From: JAFALK01 sp036500605
Lineage (GTDB): Bacteria > Pseudomonadota > Gammaproteobacteria > Burkholderiales > Burkholderiaceae_C
NCBI GenBank assembly: GCA_036500605.1
Contig: DASYBU010000024.1
Span: forward strand, 116,787 to 180,786
Direction of reading: 5' to 3'
Length of the DNA: 64,000 nucleotides
The notes beneath the pieces were generated by a model. The model was given only the letters and a program-made list of their open reading frames with translations. It was not told the origin of the DNA and made no database searches. The position numbers were made by a program, and so were the translations under genes. Below are positions 42,643-52,502 of the stretch, piece after piece; the stretch's first letter is position 1; every line of letters begins with the position of its first letter.

Positions 42643-44444
42643 GCTGAAAATTGTCGCGGCCTTGCCGCTGCTGGATTGTTGCTGGACTGAGGCGCCAGGC
42701 GAACGCTGGGGGGTGAGAGTTCAACGCAGCAGAGCACCGAGCCGTCGACCTGGGCAAAGCTCAATCGGGCGCCCCGGCGCGGCAGCAAGGCCTTGACCAG
42801 GCTCAGGCCCGAGACGCTGGGCGACAGCTGGACCGGATCGAAGCCGGGCGGCAGGCTGCCCGGGTTGCGAACTTCCAGCACGACCCGGTCCAGCCGCGAG
42901 AACAAAGTGCAAGAGACCTCGCCGACGGCGCCATGCTTGATCGCATTGGTCAGGAGCTCGTTCAAGGCCAGCGCAATGGGGATCGAATCACCGTCGGGCA
43001 GCAGCCAACTGTCCACATCCGGCGATTGCTCGTTGACGATGGCGGTGTGGATGCTGCGGCCCGACATGCGCCGCACGGAACCGACAATGGCTTCCATCAC
43101 ATGGCGGATGCGCAGCGGCCCATCGCCACCGACTTGCAGACCGTAGACCTGCGCGATCGCGCTGACCTGGCCGACCGCTTCGCGGATCACGTCGGCCACC
43201 TCGGGACGGCGCACCGCCGCCTGCTGCAGGAGCCCGGCCACGCCCTGCAGATTGTTCTTGATGCGGTGATGGACTTCGCGCACGAGCAACTCGCGCTGAG
43301 CAATCGCGTGCTGCAGCCGCTCGGCCTGGGCCGCACGCTGCGCGGTCACATCGGTGGCCACCAGCAGCACTTGGCCGGCGTCGCCGGTATCGCCGGCATC
43401 ATTGCCGCCGCTCAGGTGGAGCAGGCGCATGTCCCAGATGCGCTGGGCGCTGCCTTCGCCGCTGCGGTATTCGCGCTCGATCACGGCACCGATCTCGGCG
43501 CGCATCGCGAGCTCCATGTCTTCGGTAATGCGGGCGCCATGCTCGGGCCCGAACAAGGCTTCGGGCTGCGCGCCCAGCAGCATGTGCATGGGTTGGCCGG
43601 CCAGATCGGCTGCAGCCTGGTTGATGCGCTCAATGCGGCAACTGCGGGCGTCATGCAAGCTGATCGCCAGCGGAGCGGCTTCGATGATGCGGGCCAGCGA
43701 GGCGCGCGCGGCCTCGGTCTGTGCTTCGGCCTGGCGGCGTCGGTCAATGTCCAGCAAGGCGTAGGTCAGACGCCGTTCACTGCCCTGGCCGGTCACGAGG
43801 GCGTTGCCGGCCACCCAGAACTCGCGTCCGTCGAGCGCTTGCAGACGGCACTCGAAACTCTCGCTCTCACCTTCGCGCAGGTCATCGAGGCGATGCGTCT
43901 GACGCAGCGGATGTTCGGGCTCGGGTGTGGCGACGATCGACATGGGTTGACCAATGCAATCGGACAGCGAAACACCGAACATGCGTCGCGCCGAACGGTT
44001 CATCCATTCGATGCCTTCGGGGCCCACGGTGACGATGCCGACCTGCACGGAATCGAGCTCGACCTGCCGGGTCAGGTCGCGATCGCGCTTGCTGCTGCGG
44101 TCTTCGAGAACCGCCATGAAAACGTCCTGGCCGGCAAGGGCGGCGACACGCGCCGTGAAGCTGCGCTGGTGGCCTCTTGCGTCGGTGAGGGTTCCTTCGA
44201 TCAGCACCGGTGCGTCAGCCTCGCGCAGCGTTTCAAGCGGGCCGTCCGAAGTGCAGGCCAGCATGCGGCGAAGCGCTGGGCTCGCGTGGGCGAGTTCATC
44301 GAACGGGGGCAGTTGCAGGGCCGCGAAGGCCGCATTGGCGTGGAGGATGCGGCCCCGGCCGTCGAAGCGCAAGGCGGGCGCAGGACACAGGGCGCTGAAG
44401 GCGTCCAAGGCGCCTTGCGGATCAAGCGGCGGAGATGCGGCCAT
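42639..44444 (-). CDS. Soluble PAS-domain histidine kinase (HisKA_2 family)
   Basis: The 601-residue protein has three PAS-like sensor segments (about 15-110, 120-235, 240-370) and a C-terminal HisKA_2/HATPase kinase: phospho-histidine region REVHHRIKNNLQGVAGLLQ (about 380-400), N box LNELLTNAIKHG. No membrane helix is present. The start at 44444 removes a low-quality extension to 44513. It is coupled by a four-base overlap to the ANTAR regulator, a common pairing for sensors that control antitermination. The signal is unknown. Confidence 0.88.
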   Translation of the reverse strand: MAASPPLDPQGALDAFSALCPAPALRFDGRGRILHANAAFAALQLPPFDELAHASPALRRMLACTSDGPLETLREADAPVLIEGTLTDARGHQRSFTARVAALAGQDVFMAVLEDRSSKRDRDLTRQVELDSVQVGIVTVGPEGIEWMNRSARRMFGVSLSDCIGQPMSIVATPEPEHPLRQTHRLDDLREGESESFECRLQALDGREFWVAGNALVTGQGSERRLTYALLDIDRRRQAEAQTEAARASLARIIEAAPLAISLHDARSCRIERINQAAADLAGQPMHMLLGAQPEALFGPEHGARITEDMELAMRAEIGAVIEREYRSGEGSAQRIWDMRLLHLSGGNDAGDTGDAGQVLLVATDVTAQRAAQAERLQHAIAQRELLVREVHHRIKNNLQGVAGLLQQAAVRRPEVADVIREAVGQVSAIAQVYGLQVGGDGPLRIRHVMEAIVGSVRRMSGRSIHTAIVNEQSPDVDSWLLPDGDSIPIALALNELLTNAIKHGAVGEVSCTLFSRLDRVVLEVRNPGSLPPGFDPVQLSPSVSGLSLVKALLPRRGARLSFAQVDGSVLCCVELSPPSVRLAPQSSNNPAAARPRQFSA

Positions 44445-44539
44445 GGCGCAGTTTAGAGGCCCAGCCCACCCCATATGTGAAGACGCGCACGGGCCGGCGG
44501 GCCCTGCGCGCATCGAGCTTGCGGAAGATCAGCGTTCGC

Positions 44540-45838
44540 TCAGCCTTCACTCATCCTTTGCCCCGCCTTTGCCTCGCCTTTAGGCTGGCGCAGGCGGCGA
44601 ACCATCAGCAGCGGCAGACCCAGAGCCAGGAGCGCCCATTGGCCGGGCTCGGGTACGGCGCTGGGGATGAAGCCATTGCTGTGCACGATGAAGGCCGAAG
44701 TCTGGTTGGTGGCTGAGTCGAAATAAGCGCCGGAGATGGCATCGCCATTGGCCGACATGCTGTAAAGCGACCAGACATGCTGGGTGGGGGTGAGGCCCAG
44801 GCCGAGCATGTCCAGGTAGGAGTCGAAGGTGTAGGACTGACCCGTCGAGGCGAAGTAGATGAAGGCATCGGCATTGACGAGGCCCGTGCTGCCGTAGCCC
44901 ACCGCGATGTTGAACATGCCGATCACAGCGCCATCGTTGGAGACGCCGGCGACGGTGGCCTTCATTGACGCGTCGATGTCCGTGGTGCCGGGGCTCGTGT
45001 CGATGACGTGGTCGTATGGGATGGCCGTGGCTTTGCCCGTTGCCAGGTTGACGAAGCTGGCGGGCAGGAACTGGTCCTTGCTGAACTGCGCGCCGAACTG
45101 CTTGCCCATGCCATTGGTGGAGTCTCCGGCCGCCCACTGCCCGTTGGCGCTGACCACGCTGACCGCGATCGCGGAGACAGCGGCGTTCGTATAGGCATTG
45201 GTGCCGGTGATCGTCTGCGCGTTGTAGCTGCCCGCAGCGGCATTCCATTTCCAGACCGTGCCATTGACGGCGCTACCGCCGACATAGCCGACCACGACGC
45301 TGCCATCCGCATTGACAGACAGGGCCCTGGAGGCCGATGTGGCACCCGGGGTGAGATCCGTGACGGTTCCGTTCTGGAAGACGGCGGCATGGCTGACGGT
45401 CTTGGCATTGACGCTGGCGTCAGCCGTTCCCACTTGCACCGTGCCGCTGGCGGAGATGGCGAAACCCATGCTGGCACCGCTGCCCGCCGCGCCGAGGCCG
45501 CCAAGGGCGGTCCAGGTGCCCGAGGTGACGTCATAACGCCCGGCCTGCACGGTCGTGCCATCGGCCGCTGTTGCAGCGCCATTGATGTAGCGGCCGGCGG
45601 CATCGATCCCGATGTACTGTGAGTTGACGCCGCCGATGTTCTGCAGATTGCGGTCGGCGTTCAGATACCAGTTGCCCGAGCTGGTGTTGGTGACGCCTGT
45701 CTGCCCCTGTGCGGAGAGGCCGAGCATGGCGCCGTTGTTGGGCGGCGCGAAGACTTCAAGCGAATATTGCGCGGCGTGGGCGCCAAGGGCCATGACGGCC
45801 AGCGAGGTGGCGAGCAGGGGTGAACGAACAGATGCCAT
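44540..45838 (-). CDS. Secreted PEP-CTERM protein with HAF repeats
   Basis: The 432-residue protein has a signal peptide (SLAVMALGAHA), a beta-rich body with repeated Ala/Ser/Gly-Asn segments that resemble HAF-type repeats (GLSAQGQT, ISASGTVQVG, VNADGSVVVG, VSNDGAVIGM), and a C-terminal PEP-CTERM tail: VPEPGQWALLALGLPLLM followed by basic RRLRQPK. Such tails are processed by exosortase and the protein goes to the exopolysaccharide matrix or outer surface. The exosortase gene is not in the window. It is encoded alone, between two signalling genes. Confidence 0.85.
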   Translation of the reverse strand: MASVRSPLLATSLAVMALGAHAAQYSLEVFAPPNNGAMLGLSAQGQTGVTNTSSGNWYLNADRNLQNIGGVNSQYIGIDAAGRYINGAATAADGTTVQAGRYDVTSGTWTALGGLGAAGSGASMGFAISASGTVQVGTADASVNAKTVSHAAVFQNGTVTDLTPGATSASRALSVNADGSVVVGYVGGSAVNGTVWKWNAAAGSYNAQTITGTNAYTNAAVSAIAVSVVSANGQWAAGDSTNGMGKQFGAQFSKDQFLPASFVNLATGKATAIPYDHVIDTSPGTTDIDASMKATVAGVSNDGAVIGMFNIAVGYGSTGLVNADAFIYFASTGQSYTFDSYLDMLGLGLTPTQHVWSLYSMSANGDAISGAYFDSATNQTSAFIVHSNGFIPSAVPEPGQWALLALGLPLLMVRRLRQPKGEAKAGQRMSEG

Positions 45839-46016
45839 GATTTCAAAGCCTCGGTGGAATACGGTGTTTTATGGTTCCATAAATATTTCTGAAAACATTC
45901 ATGGATATCCCGTAACGGCCTTGCAAATCAAGGGACAGATAGCGGTCGCTGGACGGTGGCCGGGCGTGGTTGTCGCGCCCGCTGGCGGCTTCGGTGGCCC
46001 GATTGCCGCGAGAAAA

Positions 46017-47198
46017 CTACTCCAGGTGGGCCGCCTTGGACAAGGCGCGCAACACGCAGGCATTGACTTCCTGAGCGCCGAGCATCAACTGCTCCGTGGC
46101 GCCGCGGAAGTCATAGACCGACTCCGCCTCAATGGCACGCACCAGTTCCAGATAGGGCTGGTAGGGGCCGGTTTCTTCGACCAGGGCCTGGCGCACGCGC
46201 TCAGGCACCGGGATCGATTGCAGCAGTTTGTTGAAAGGCTGCTTGAGCATGTGGTCGAGCAGCGAGAAGAGACCGCAGACGAACATTTCGTCGCGCATCT
46301 CGGAGTCGTCCATGCTCTTGGCCAGTTCTTCCATCAGCAGGCCGCGGCGCAGCGCGCCGAACATGATCGGGCGCATCGTGTGGTCCTTGCTGGCCGTCGT
46401 CAGCAGCAGGGCCAGCCAGCGCTTCAGGCGCGAATAGCCGAGCAGCATGATGGCGTGGCGGAAGCTGGACACCTCGACCGACAGGCCAAAGGCGGCCGAG
46501 TTCATGTAGCGCAGCAGCTTGAAGGCCAGGCTGGGGTCGCGCTTGAGCGTCTGCTCCAGGCGGTCGATGTCCTCGCCTTGGTCGACGCGAGACATCAACT
46601 CGACGATCACCTGCAGATCGGCCTGCACTTCCTTGCGGGCCGGCGCATCGGCGGGCGCTTCAAAAACGCCTTCCATCGGCCAGCCGAGCACGCCTTGCGC
46701 GCCGCGCTTGAACGCAGCGTCCAGATCTTCCGCCCCGCGCACGCCGGTCAGCAGCTTGACCATGCCGGCTGCAGCGCCGCCGGCGGCTTCATCTGCCGCG
46801 TCCAGCAGGGCGTACTTGAAGCAGGGCAGCACCGCCAGCGACATGCTTTCGGATGGGCGTCCCTTGAGCAGCAGCTTGTTGCCGGCCCGCTTGAGCGCCT
46901 GGATCGGCGCGGCCAAGCTTTCGTCCGCCGCCATGAAGGCTGGCACTTCAAGCATCAGGTTGGGGCTGGGCTGCGCGTTGAGCACGGCCTTGAGCAACTC
47001 TTCGTTGTGGATGCTCAGCACCGCTTGGCCACCATCGGCGGGCCAGACCTCGGCCACGGCGGCCAGCAGGCTCGCGCTGTCGAGCGTGGCATCGGGGCGC
47101 AGCGGCACGACGGTCAAGCGAGCGGCGGTGACAACGCGTTGCGCGTCGATCAGCGGTGCGTAGCCGAATGCTACGGAGCCCAGGATGGTGTGATTCAT
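46017..47198 (-). CDS. EAL-like/HDOD domain protein (YuxH type)
   Basis: The 393-residue protein has an N-terminal EAL-like domain (about 1-175) that lacks the EAL catalytic signature (its start is GSVAFGYAPLIDAQRVV), and a C-terminal HDOD domain (about 185-390; LEQTLKRDPSLAFKLLRYMN, FGLSVEVSSFRHAIMLLG, VCGLFSLLDHML). It is probably a c-di-GMP-signalling output or scaffold without phosphodiesterase activity. It starts 33 bases after the flgL stop and is probably the last gene of the flg operon. Confidence 0.88.
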   Translation of the reverse strand: MNHTILGSVAFGYAPLIDAQRVVTAARLTVVPLRPDATLDSASLLAAVAEVWPADGGQAVLSIHNEELLKAVLNAQPSPNLMLEVPAFMAADESLAAPIQALKRAGNKLLLKGRPSESMSLAVLPCFKYALLDAADEAAGGAAAGMVKLLTGVRGAEDLDAAFKRGAQGVLGWPMEGVFEAPADAPARKEVQADLQVIVELMSRVDQGEDIDRLEQTLKRDPSLAFKLLRYMNSAAFGLSVEVSSFRHAIMLLGYSRLKRWLALLLTTASKDHTMRPIMFGALRRGLLMEELAKSMDDSEMRDEMFVCGLFSLLDHMLKQPFNKLLQSIPVPERVRQALVEETGPYQPYLELVRAIEAESVYDFRGATEQLMLGAQEVNACVLRALSKAAHLE

Positions 47199-47231
47199 CT
47201 TTTTGGCGGGCTCCGTCTGGCGGGCCCGGGA

Positions 47232-48443
47232 TTAACTGGTGATGTACTGCAACAAGGACATGCGTTGCACCATCGCGTATGTCTGCAGGGCTGCCTGGTA
47301 GCCCGTCTGCTGATTCTGGAAGTCCGAAATACCCTGGACCATGTCCAGATCTTCCGCTCCCGATTGCTCGGTTTGGGCGTTCAGTTTCAGCGAAGCCATC
47401 TGCGAGGTGGTGTTGTCCAGATTATTCATGGTCTGGCCCACTTGGCTGCGAACATTTTGCACATTTCCCATCACGGCATCGAGATCGCGCAGATCGCTGG
47501 CATTGGCTTGCGAGATCTGCGCGCCGGTGCGGGAGGGCGCTTTGAGGTCGGCGATCGTCCGATCGAGCACGTCAAAGAGCTTCAAATCGTTACCGGCCGG
47601 CGCCACGCTGAACTGGTCGCCATCGGCCGGGCTGCCAGAAATCGCCATCGACATGCCGTCGAACTGGAGCGACTGGCCGGGCGAGAAGGAATCTGAGCCG
47701 ACGACCGAACCGGTGTCGGTGTCGGTCACCACATAGTTCTGGTCGGGCGAGGTGCCGTTGATCTGGATTTGGTAGTTGTGGCCGGTCAGCGAGGAGGGCG
47801 AGGTGACGTTGCCGGAGTCGATCCAGCCCGAGGGTGCTTCGCCGGTGTTGACGTTGGTGCCGGCCGAGGTGATGAAGCTGCCGTTGCCGCCGAGCGCCTG
47901 CTCGAAAGCCGAGCGGCCGTCGACCGAGAGCTGGTAGTTGCCGAGCACGCCGGTCTGGTTGCTGCCGGACACGCCGGCATAGACCACGCCGCCCGCCTGA
48001 TCCAGGAAGGGCGGGCCGCCCGAGCCCTGGCCCGAGAACAGGTAGTTGCCCGCGCCATCGGTGCGGTTCGCGACGGTGAAGAGCTGGTTGCGCAGATCCT
48101 GCACCTTGGCGGCGAGGGCCTGGCGTTCGGCGTCCGTGTAGCTGCCGTCCCCGGACTGCACCACGGTTTCGCGGATCTGCTGCATCAGGTCGGTCGCATC
48201 GCCCAGGGCCGACTCGGCCAGCGTCATGCTGTTCTGGCTGGCCTGCACGGCGCGCGTGTTGGCGTCGATGCGGCTGATCGAGGCGCGCGCGCGCTCGGCC
48301 TGCGCGGCGGCGGTCGGGTCGTCGCTGGCCTGCTGGATCTTGCTGCCGGAGCTGAGCTGAATCTGCGTCTTCTGCAGTTGCAACTGGCGCCCTTGCAGCG
48401 TCGTGATCGAGGTGTCGAAGTAGTTGGCGGTGGACAAGCGCAT
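47232..48443 (-). CDS. flgL: Flagellar hook-filament junction protein FlgL
   Basis: FlgL (HAP3) joins hook to filament. The 403-residue protein has the flagellin-like N-terminus (MRLSTANYFDTSITTLQGRQ, LSSGSKIQQASDDP) and C-terminus (LQYITS after a coiled QNQQTGYQAAL segment). It follows flgK with an 11-base gap. Confidence 0.94.
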   Translation of the reverse strand: MRLSTANYFDTSITTLQGRQLQLQKTQIQLSSGSKIQQASDDPTAAAQAERARASISRIDANTRAVQASQNSMTLAESALGDATDLMQQIRETVVQSGDGSYTDAERQALAAKVQDLRNQLFTVANRTDGAGNYLFSGQGSGGPPFLDQAGGVVYAGVSGSNQTGVLGNYQLSVDGRSAFEQALGGNGSFITSAGTNVNTGEAPSGWIDSGNVTSPSSLTGHNYQIQINGTSPDQNYVVTDTDTGSVVGSDSFSPGQSLQFDGMSMAISGSPADGDQFSVAPAGNDLKLFDVLDRTIADLKAPSRTGAQISQANASDLRDLDAVMGNVQNVRSQVGQTMNNLDNTTSQMASLKLNAQTEQSGAEDLDMVQGISDFQNQQTGYQAALQTYAMVQRMSLLQYITS

Positions 48444-48454
48444 GGTGACGGCCC

Positions 48455-50455
48455 TCAGGAGCTGACGACTTCGAGCAGTTTCTGGAACAGCGTCTGCGCG
48501 GTCTGCAGCACTTTGGCCGAGGCCTGGTAGCCCTGCTGGAACTGCATCAGCCGCGCGGCCTCCTCATCGATGTTGACGCCAGCCTGGTTGGAGCGCGAGG
48601 TCTCCGCATCGGTGGAGACGCTCGCCGAAACCGTGGCCAGATAGTTCGAACCCTGCACGCGCGCGCCGATATCGCCCATCGCGGCGGCGTAGGCATCGTT
48701 GATGTTGGCGCCGGGTGAAAGGCTGCCGTCCGGCAGCAGCTGGCGACCGACGAAATCCTCGGTCTGCATGTTCAGGAAGGCCTTGGCGTTGCCGTTGTTG
48801 TTGCCGGTGAACTGGGTCGGGTCGACCTCGATCGAATCGCCGGCGCGTGGCACGCCATTGAGTTGCAGCTCGAAGCCGAGGTCGATGGCCGGGTTCGCGT
48901 CGGGCTCGTTCCCGATGGGCTTGCCGGCCGTCCACGTGCCGGTCAGCACGGTGCCGTTGGCCAGGCTCAGCGTGTAGTCCATCTTGGTGGAATCCGCTGC
49001 GTTGGGCCCGGTGAAGTTGATCGTCATCGGCGCGTTCGTGGGGTCGACATTGCTGTTGACCGCATAGAGCGACTCGACCGTGGCGGTGCCGGTGTTCGCG
49101 GCCGCCACCGAGGCCGTCAGCGGCGCGGCGGCGGCAATCCCGTTGGGGTCGCTCAGCACCGCTTTCATGTTGATCGCGGCATCGCTGACCGTGTGCAGCT
49201 CGAAGGAGTCACCCTGCGCCATCGTCGCGCCGTTGATGCTGATCTTGAAGCCGTCGATCGTGTCACCATCCGCGACATTGCTGACCTTGCCGTCGGACAT
49301 GCGCGTCAGCTGATAGATGCCCGGCGTGCCATCGGGCGCGGGACGCAGGCGATAGTCGCTGGCTTGCAGCTGGCTCGCATCGGTGATCGTGATGCCAACC
49401 GAGGTGGCATAGGTGCCATCGGCTGTGCGCGCGTTGGTGACCGCAGGCATGGCCTTGGGATCGCTCGTGCCGAAGATCGGCACGCCGGTGCCGGGTGGGT
49501 TGGAGAGATCCAGCCCCAAAGCCTGCTGCTGGTTGACGCGTGCACCGAGTGCCGTGCCCATCTGGCCGAGCAAGGCCTTGGCATGGGCCAGATCGTCGTT
49601 CTGGAACAGCAGGCGCGCAGTGATCGAGCCGCCGGTCAGCACGCTTGGGTCCAGCGTGCGCGGGCCGTTCGATTCCTGGATGGCGACCTGCGCCTTGGTC
49701 GGATCGTAGGGATCGGCCGTAACCGCCAGATCCTGCGACTGGCTGCCCAGCACCAGACGCTGGCCGCCGCCGATGAACACGCCCATCGAGCCGTCGCTCG
49801 AGGGCAGGGTGCTGACCTGGATGAAGGTGCTGAGCTTGGAGATCAGCTGATCGCGCTGGTCCAGCAGGTCGTTCGGCGATTGGCCGCTGCCATTCGAGGC
49901 CGAGATGGCCGCATTGGCCTGGGCGATCTGCTGGGCGAGCTGGTTGACCTGCGAGACATCGGCCTTCAAGTCGCTGACCACGCCGGACTGCAGATCGGCG
50001 AGTTGCGAGCCCGCCGAGGCAAACCGCGAGGCCAGCTCCGAAGCGCCGCTCAAGGTCACCTGGCGCGCGGAAGGATCGGCCGGCGAGTTGGCCACATTGA
50101 TCAGGTTGTTGAAGAAGGTGCTGGCTGCGCTGCCGAGGCCGGCGTCGCCGGTCGGGAAGATCTTCTCGAGCTGGGTCAGCGCGTCGGAATGCGTCTGGTC
50201 CATCGAAGCTGTGGACTTGGCCGCGGCGGCTTGCGTGGTCAGGAAGTCGTTGTGGGAGCGGATCACCGTGTCCACGCTGACGCCCTTGCCGAAGAAGCCC
50301 GCGCCGGTGAACTGACCCGGCGGCGTGGTCAACACGACGCTCTGGCGCGAGTAGCCGGGCGTGTTGGCGTTGGCAATGTTCTGGCCGATCGTCTGCAAGG
50401 CCGCCTGGTTGGCGAACATGCCGGTCACGCCGAGTTGAAGCAGGCTTGAGCTCAT
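48455..50455 (-). CDS. flgK: Flagellar hook-filament junction protein FlgK
   Basis: FlgK (HAP1) is the 666-residue junction protein. It has the D0 N-terminus (LLQLGVTGMFANQAALQTIG, ANTPGYSRQ) and the C-terminal segment (GVNIDEEAARLMQFQQGYQA) typical of the family. Large central domains are low-complexity. It lies between flgJ and flgL. Confidence 0.95.
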   Translation of the reverse strand: MSSSLLQLGVTGMFANQAALQTIGQNIANANTPGYSRQSVVLTTPPGQFTGAGFFGKGVSVDTVIRSHNDFLTTQAAAAKSTASMDQTHSDALTQLEKIFPTGDAGLGSAASTFFNNLINVANSPADPSARQVTLSGASELASRFASAGSQLADLQSGVVSDLKADVSQVNQLAQQIAQANAAISASNGSGQSPNDLLDQRDQLISKLSTFIQVSTLPSSDGSMGVFIGGGQRLVLGSQSQDLAVTADPYDPTKAQVAIQESNGPRTLDPSVLTGGSITARLLFQNDDLAHAKALLGQMGTALGARVNQQQALGLDLSNPPGTGVPIFGTSDPKAMPAVTNARTADGTYATSVGITITDASQLQASDYRLRPAPDGTPGIYQLTRMSDGKVSNVADGDTIDGFKISINGATMAQGDSFELHTVSDAAINMKAVLSDPNGIAAAAPLTASVAAANTGTATVESLYAVNSNVDPTNAPMTINFTGPNAADSTKMDYTLSLANGTVLTGTWTAGKPIGNEPDANPAIDLGFELQLNGVPRAGDSIEVDPTQFTGNNNGNAKAFLNMQTEDFVGRQLLPDGSLSPGANINDAYAAAMGDIGARVQGSNYLATVSASVSTDAETSRSNQAGVNIDEEAARLMQFQQGYQASAKVLQTAQTLFQKLLEVVSS

Positions 50456-50458
50456 GAT

Positions 50459-51322
50459 TTAGGCCAGTGCACGTTGAACGCGGACGGTGGTGTCGATCAC
50501 CTTCGCCAATTTGGTGGCGTACTCGGGGTCTGTCGCGTAGCCGGCCTTTTGCAGGCCTTGTGCGAACGTTGCGGCATTGCCCTTGCGAGCCTGCGCCACC
50601 ACGGACGCATAGCGTTCGTTGGAACCGATCAGCTTGGCGTAGTCCTTGTAGGCCTCGGCATAGCTGCCATAGGCCTTGAACTTGGCGGTCACGCGCTGGG
50701 CCTTGCCGTTCACGTATTCGGTGGTCTGCACATCGGTGGTCTTGCCGGTCCAGCTGGCGTTGGCCTTGACCGCGAAGATGTTGTACGAGGGCGAGCCATC
50801 CTTGTTGGTGATCTCGTGCTTGCCCCAGCCGGTTTCGTGGGCGGCCTGTGCCAGCATGAAGTTGGCCGGGATGCCAGTCGCGGCTTCGGCAGCCTTTGCG
50901 GCGCTTTCGTGCTTCTGGATGAAGCTCTGCACATGCGGCTGAACGCTCTTCTTGCTCAGCGAGGGCAGCGGCTGCACGGCTTGCTTGGTGGCATCGCTGC
51001 TGACGCCCATCTGGCGCTGCATCTGCTTGGCGATCGCGTCCGAGAGGCCGCCGGGCAGGCCGGAGAGCTTGCTGGCGAACTGCGTGTCGAGCATCTCGGT
51101 GCCCATCTGCGTGGCCGAGTTGTCGAGCATGCCGCTCGAGAGCGTCGAGGCGCGCATGCTCTTCATCACCTCTTGCATGAAGAGCGATTCGAACTGCTTG
51201 GCCGTCTCCTTGACGGCGGCCTTCGGGTCGCGCACGGCGCTCGTGCGCAAGGCGTCGAGCGAATGCGTGTCCGTCGAAAGGCCGGCGGTCAGGCTGGCGG
51301 GGTTGAAGGTCGCGGAGGACAT
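50459..51322 (-). CDS. flgJ: Flagellar rod cap and peptidoglycan hydrolase FlgJ
   Basis: The 287-residue protein has an N-terminal rod-cap domain (about 30-120; FESLFMQEVMKSMRAS) and a C-terminal glucosaminidase-type domain (about 135-285) with the catalytic Glu in AAHETGWGKHE. It digests peptidoglycan so the rod can pass. Its start overlaps the flgI stop by one base (TGATG). Confidence 0.95.
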   Translation of the reverse strand: MSSATFNPASLTAGLSTDTHSLDALRTSAVRDPKAAVKETAKQFESLFMQEVMKSMRASTLSSGMLDNSATQMGTEMLDTQFASKLSGLPGGLSDAIAKQMQRQMGVSSDATKQAVQPLPSLSKKSVQPHVQSFIQKHESAAKAAEAATGIPANFMLAQAAHETGWGKHEITNKDGSPSYNIFAVKANASWTGKTTDVQTTEYVNGKAQRVTAKFKAYGSYAEAYKDYAKLIGSNERYASVVAQARKGNAATFAQGLQKAGYATDPEYATKLAKVIDTTVRVQRALA

Positions 51323-52458
51323 CAGATCACCTCCAGTTCCGCATTCAGCGCACCGGCGCTCTTCATCGCTTGAAGAATGGCGATCAGGTCTTGCGGCGTG
51401 GCACCGAGGGCGCTCAAGGCCTTGACCACGTCGGCCAGGTTGGCGCTGGTCGGCATCTGGATCAGCGGACCGGCGTCCTGCTTGATCGAGATGTCGGACT
51501 TCTGCGTCACGACCGTCTGTCCACCCGATAAGGCGTTAGGCTGGCTGACCGACGGCGTGGTCGTGATGGTGACCGAAAGGTTGCCATGCGCCACCGCGCA
51601 GTTGGACAGCGTCACCGCCTGGTTCATCACGATCGAGCCGGTGCGGGCGTTGAGCACCACGCGGGCGGCCGGTACCTCCAGACTGACCTGCAGGTCCTCG
51701 AGATCGCCCAGGAAGGCCACGCGCTCATCGGGCGCGGTCGGCGCGCGTACTTTGATCACGCGGCCATCGAGCGCCTGCGCGGTGCCGGCACCCTTGGCCT
51801 TGTTGATGACCTGGACCACCTTGCTGGCGGTGGCGAAATCGGCGCTGTTCAGGTCGAGCTGGATGGCGTCGCCGCCCTGCAGCGCCGAGGGCACGCTGCG
51901 TTCGACTTGCGCGCCGTTCGGGATGCGGCCCGAGGCGAGCTGGTTGATCTGTACTTTGGAGCCATTGGCCGAAGCGCCGGCGCCGACGATCACGACATTG
52001 CCTTGAGCGAGCGCGTAGATCTGCCCGTCCGCGCCGCGCAGGGGCGTGACGACGAGCGTGCCGCCGCGCAGCGACTTGGCATTACCCATCGAGGACACGT
52101 TGATGTCGATCTGCTGGCCCGGTTGGGCAAACGCCGGCAACTGTGCCGTCACCATCACGGCGGCGATATTGCGCGGCTGCATGGTGATGCCCGGCGGCAG
52201 GATCACGCCAAAGCTCTGCAGCATCGCGGTCAGGCTTTGCTGGGTGAAGGGCGCCTGGGTGGTCTGGTCGCCGGTGCCGTCAAGGCCGACCACCAGGCCG
52301 TAGCCGGTCAGCGCATTGCTGCGCACGCCCGCCACGGTTGCCACTTCCTTGATGCGGGCGGCGTGGGCTTCCCGGTAGAAGGCGACGGCGATGCCAGCCA
52401 CTGCGATCAGCAGCAGGATGCGCAGGCTTTGCAGCAGGGTTTTTGGGGTGATCAGCAT
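51322..52458 (-). CDS. flgI: Flagellar P-ring protein FlgI
   Basis: The 378-residue protein has a signal peptide (LLIAVAGIAVAFYREAHA) and the conserved start of the mature P-ring subunit (RIKEVATVAGVRSNALTGYG, VVGLDGTGDQT). FlgI forms the periplasmic ring around the rod. It ends one base into flgJ. Confidence 0.96.
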   Translation of the reverse strand: MLITPKTLLQSLRILLLIAVAGIAVAFYREAHAARIKEVATVAGVRSNALTGYGLVVGLDGTGDQTTQAPFTQQSLTAMLQSFGVILPPGITMQPRNIAAVMVTAQLPAFAQPGQQIDINVSSMGNAKSLRGGTLVVTPLRGADGQIYALAQGNVVIVGAGASANGSKVQINQLASGRIPNGAQVERSVPSALQGGDAIQLDLNSADFATASKVVQVINKAKGAGTAQALDGRVIKVRAPTAPDERVAFLGDLEDLQVSLEVPAARVVLNARTGSIVMNQAVTLSNCAVAHGNLSVTITTTPSVSQPNALSGGQTVVTQKSDISIKQDAGPLIQMPTSANLADVVKALSALGATPQDLIAILQAMKSAGALNAELEVI

Positions 52459-52502
52459 GTCGGTCGAGGCGGGGGACTACTCTCGACCGATTCTGAAGAA
52501 AC

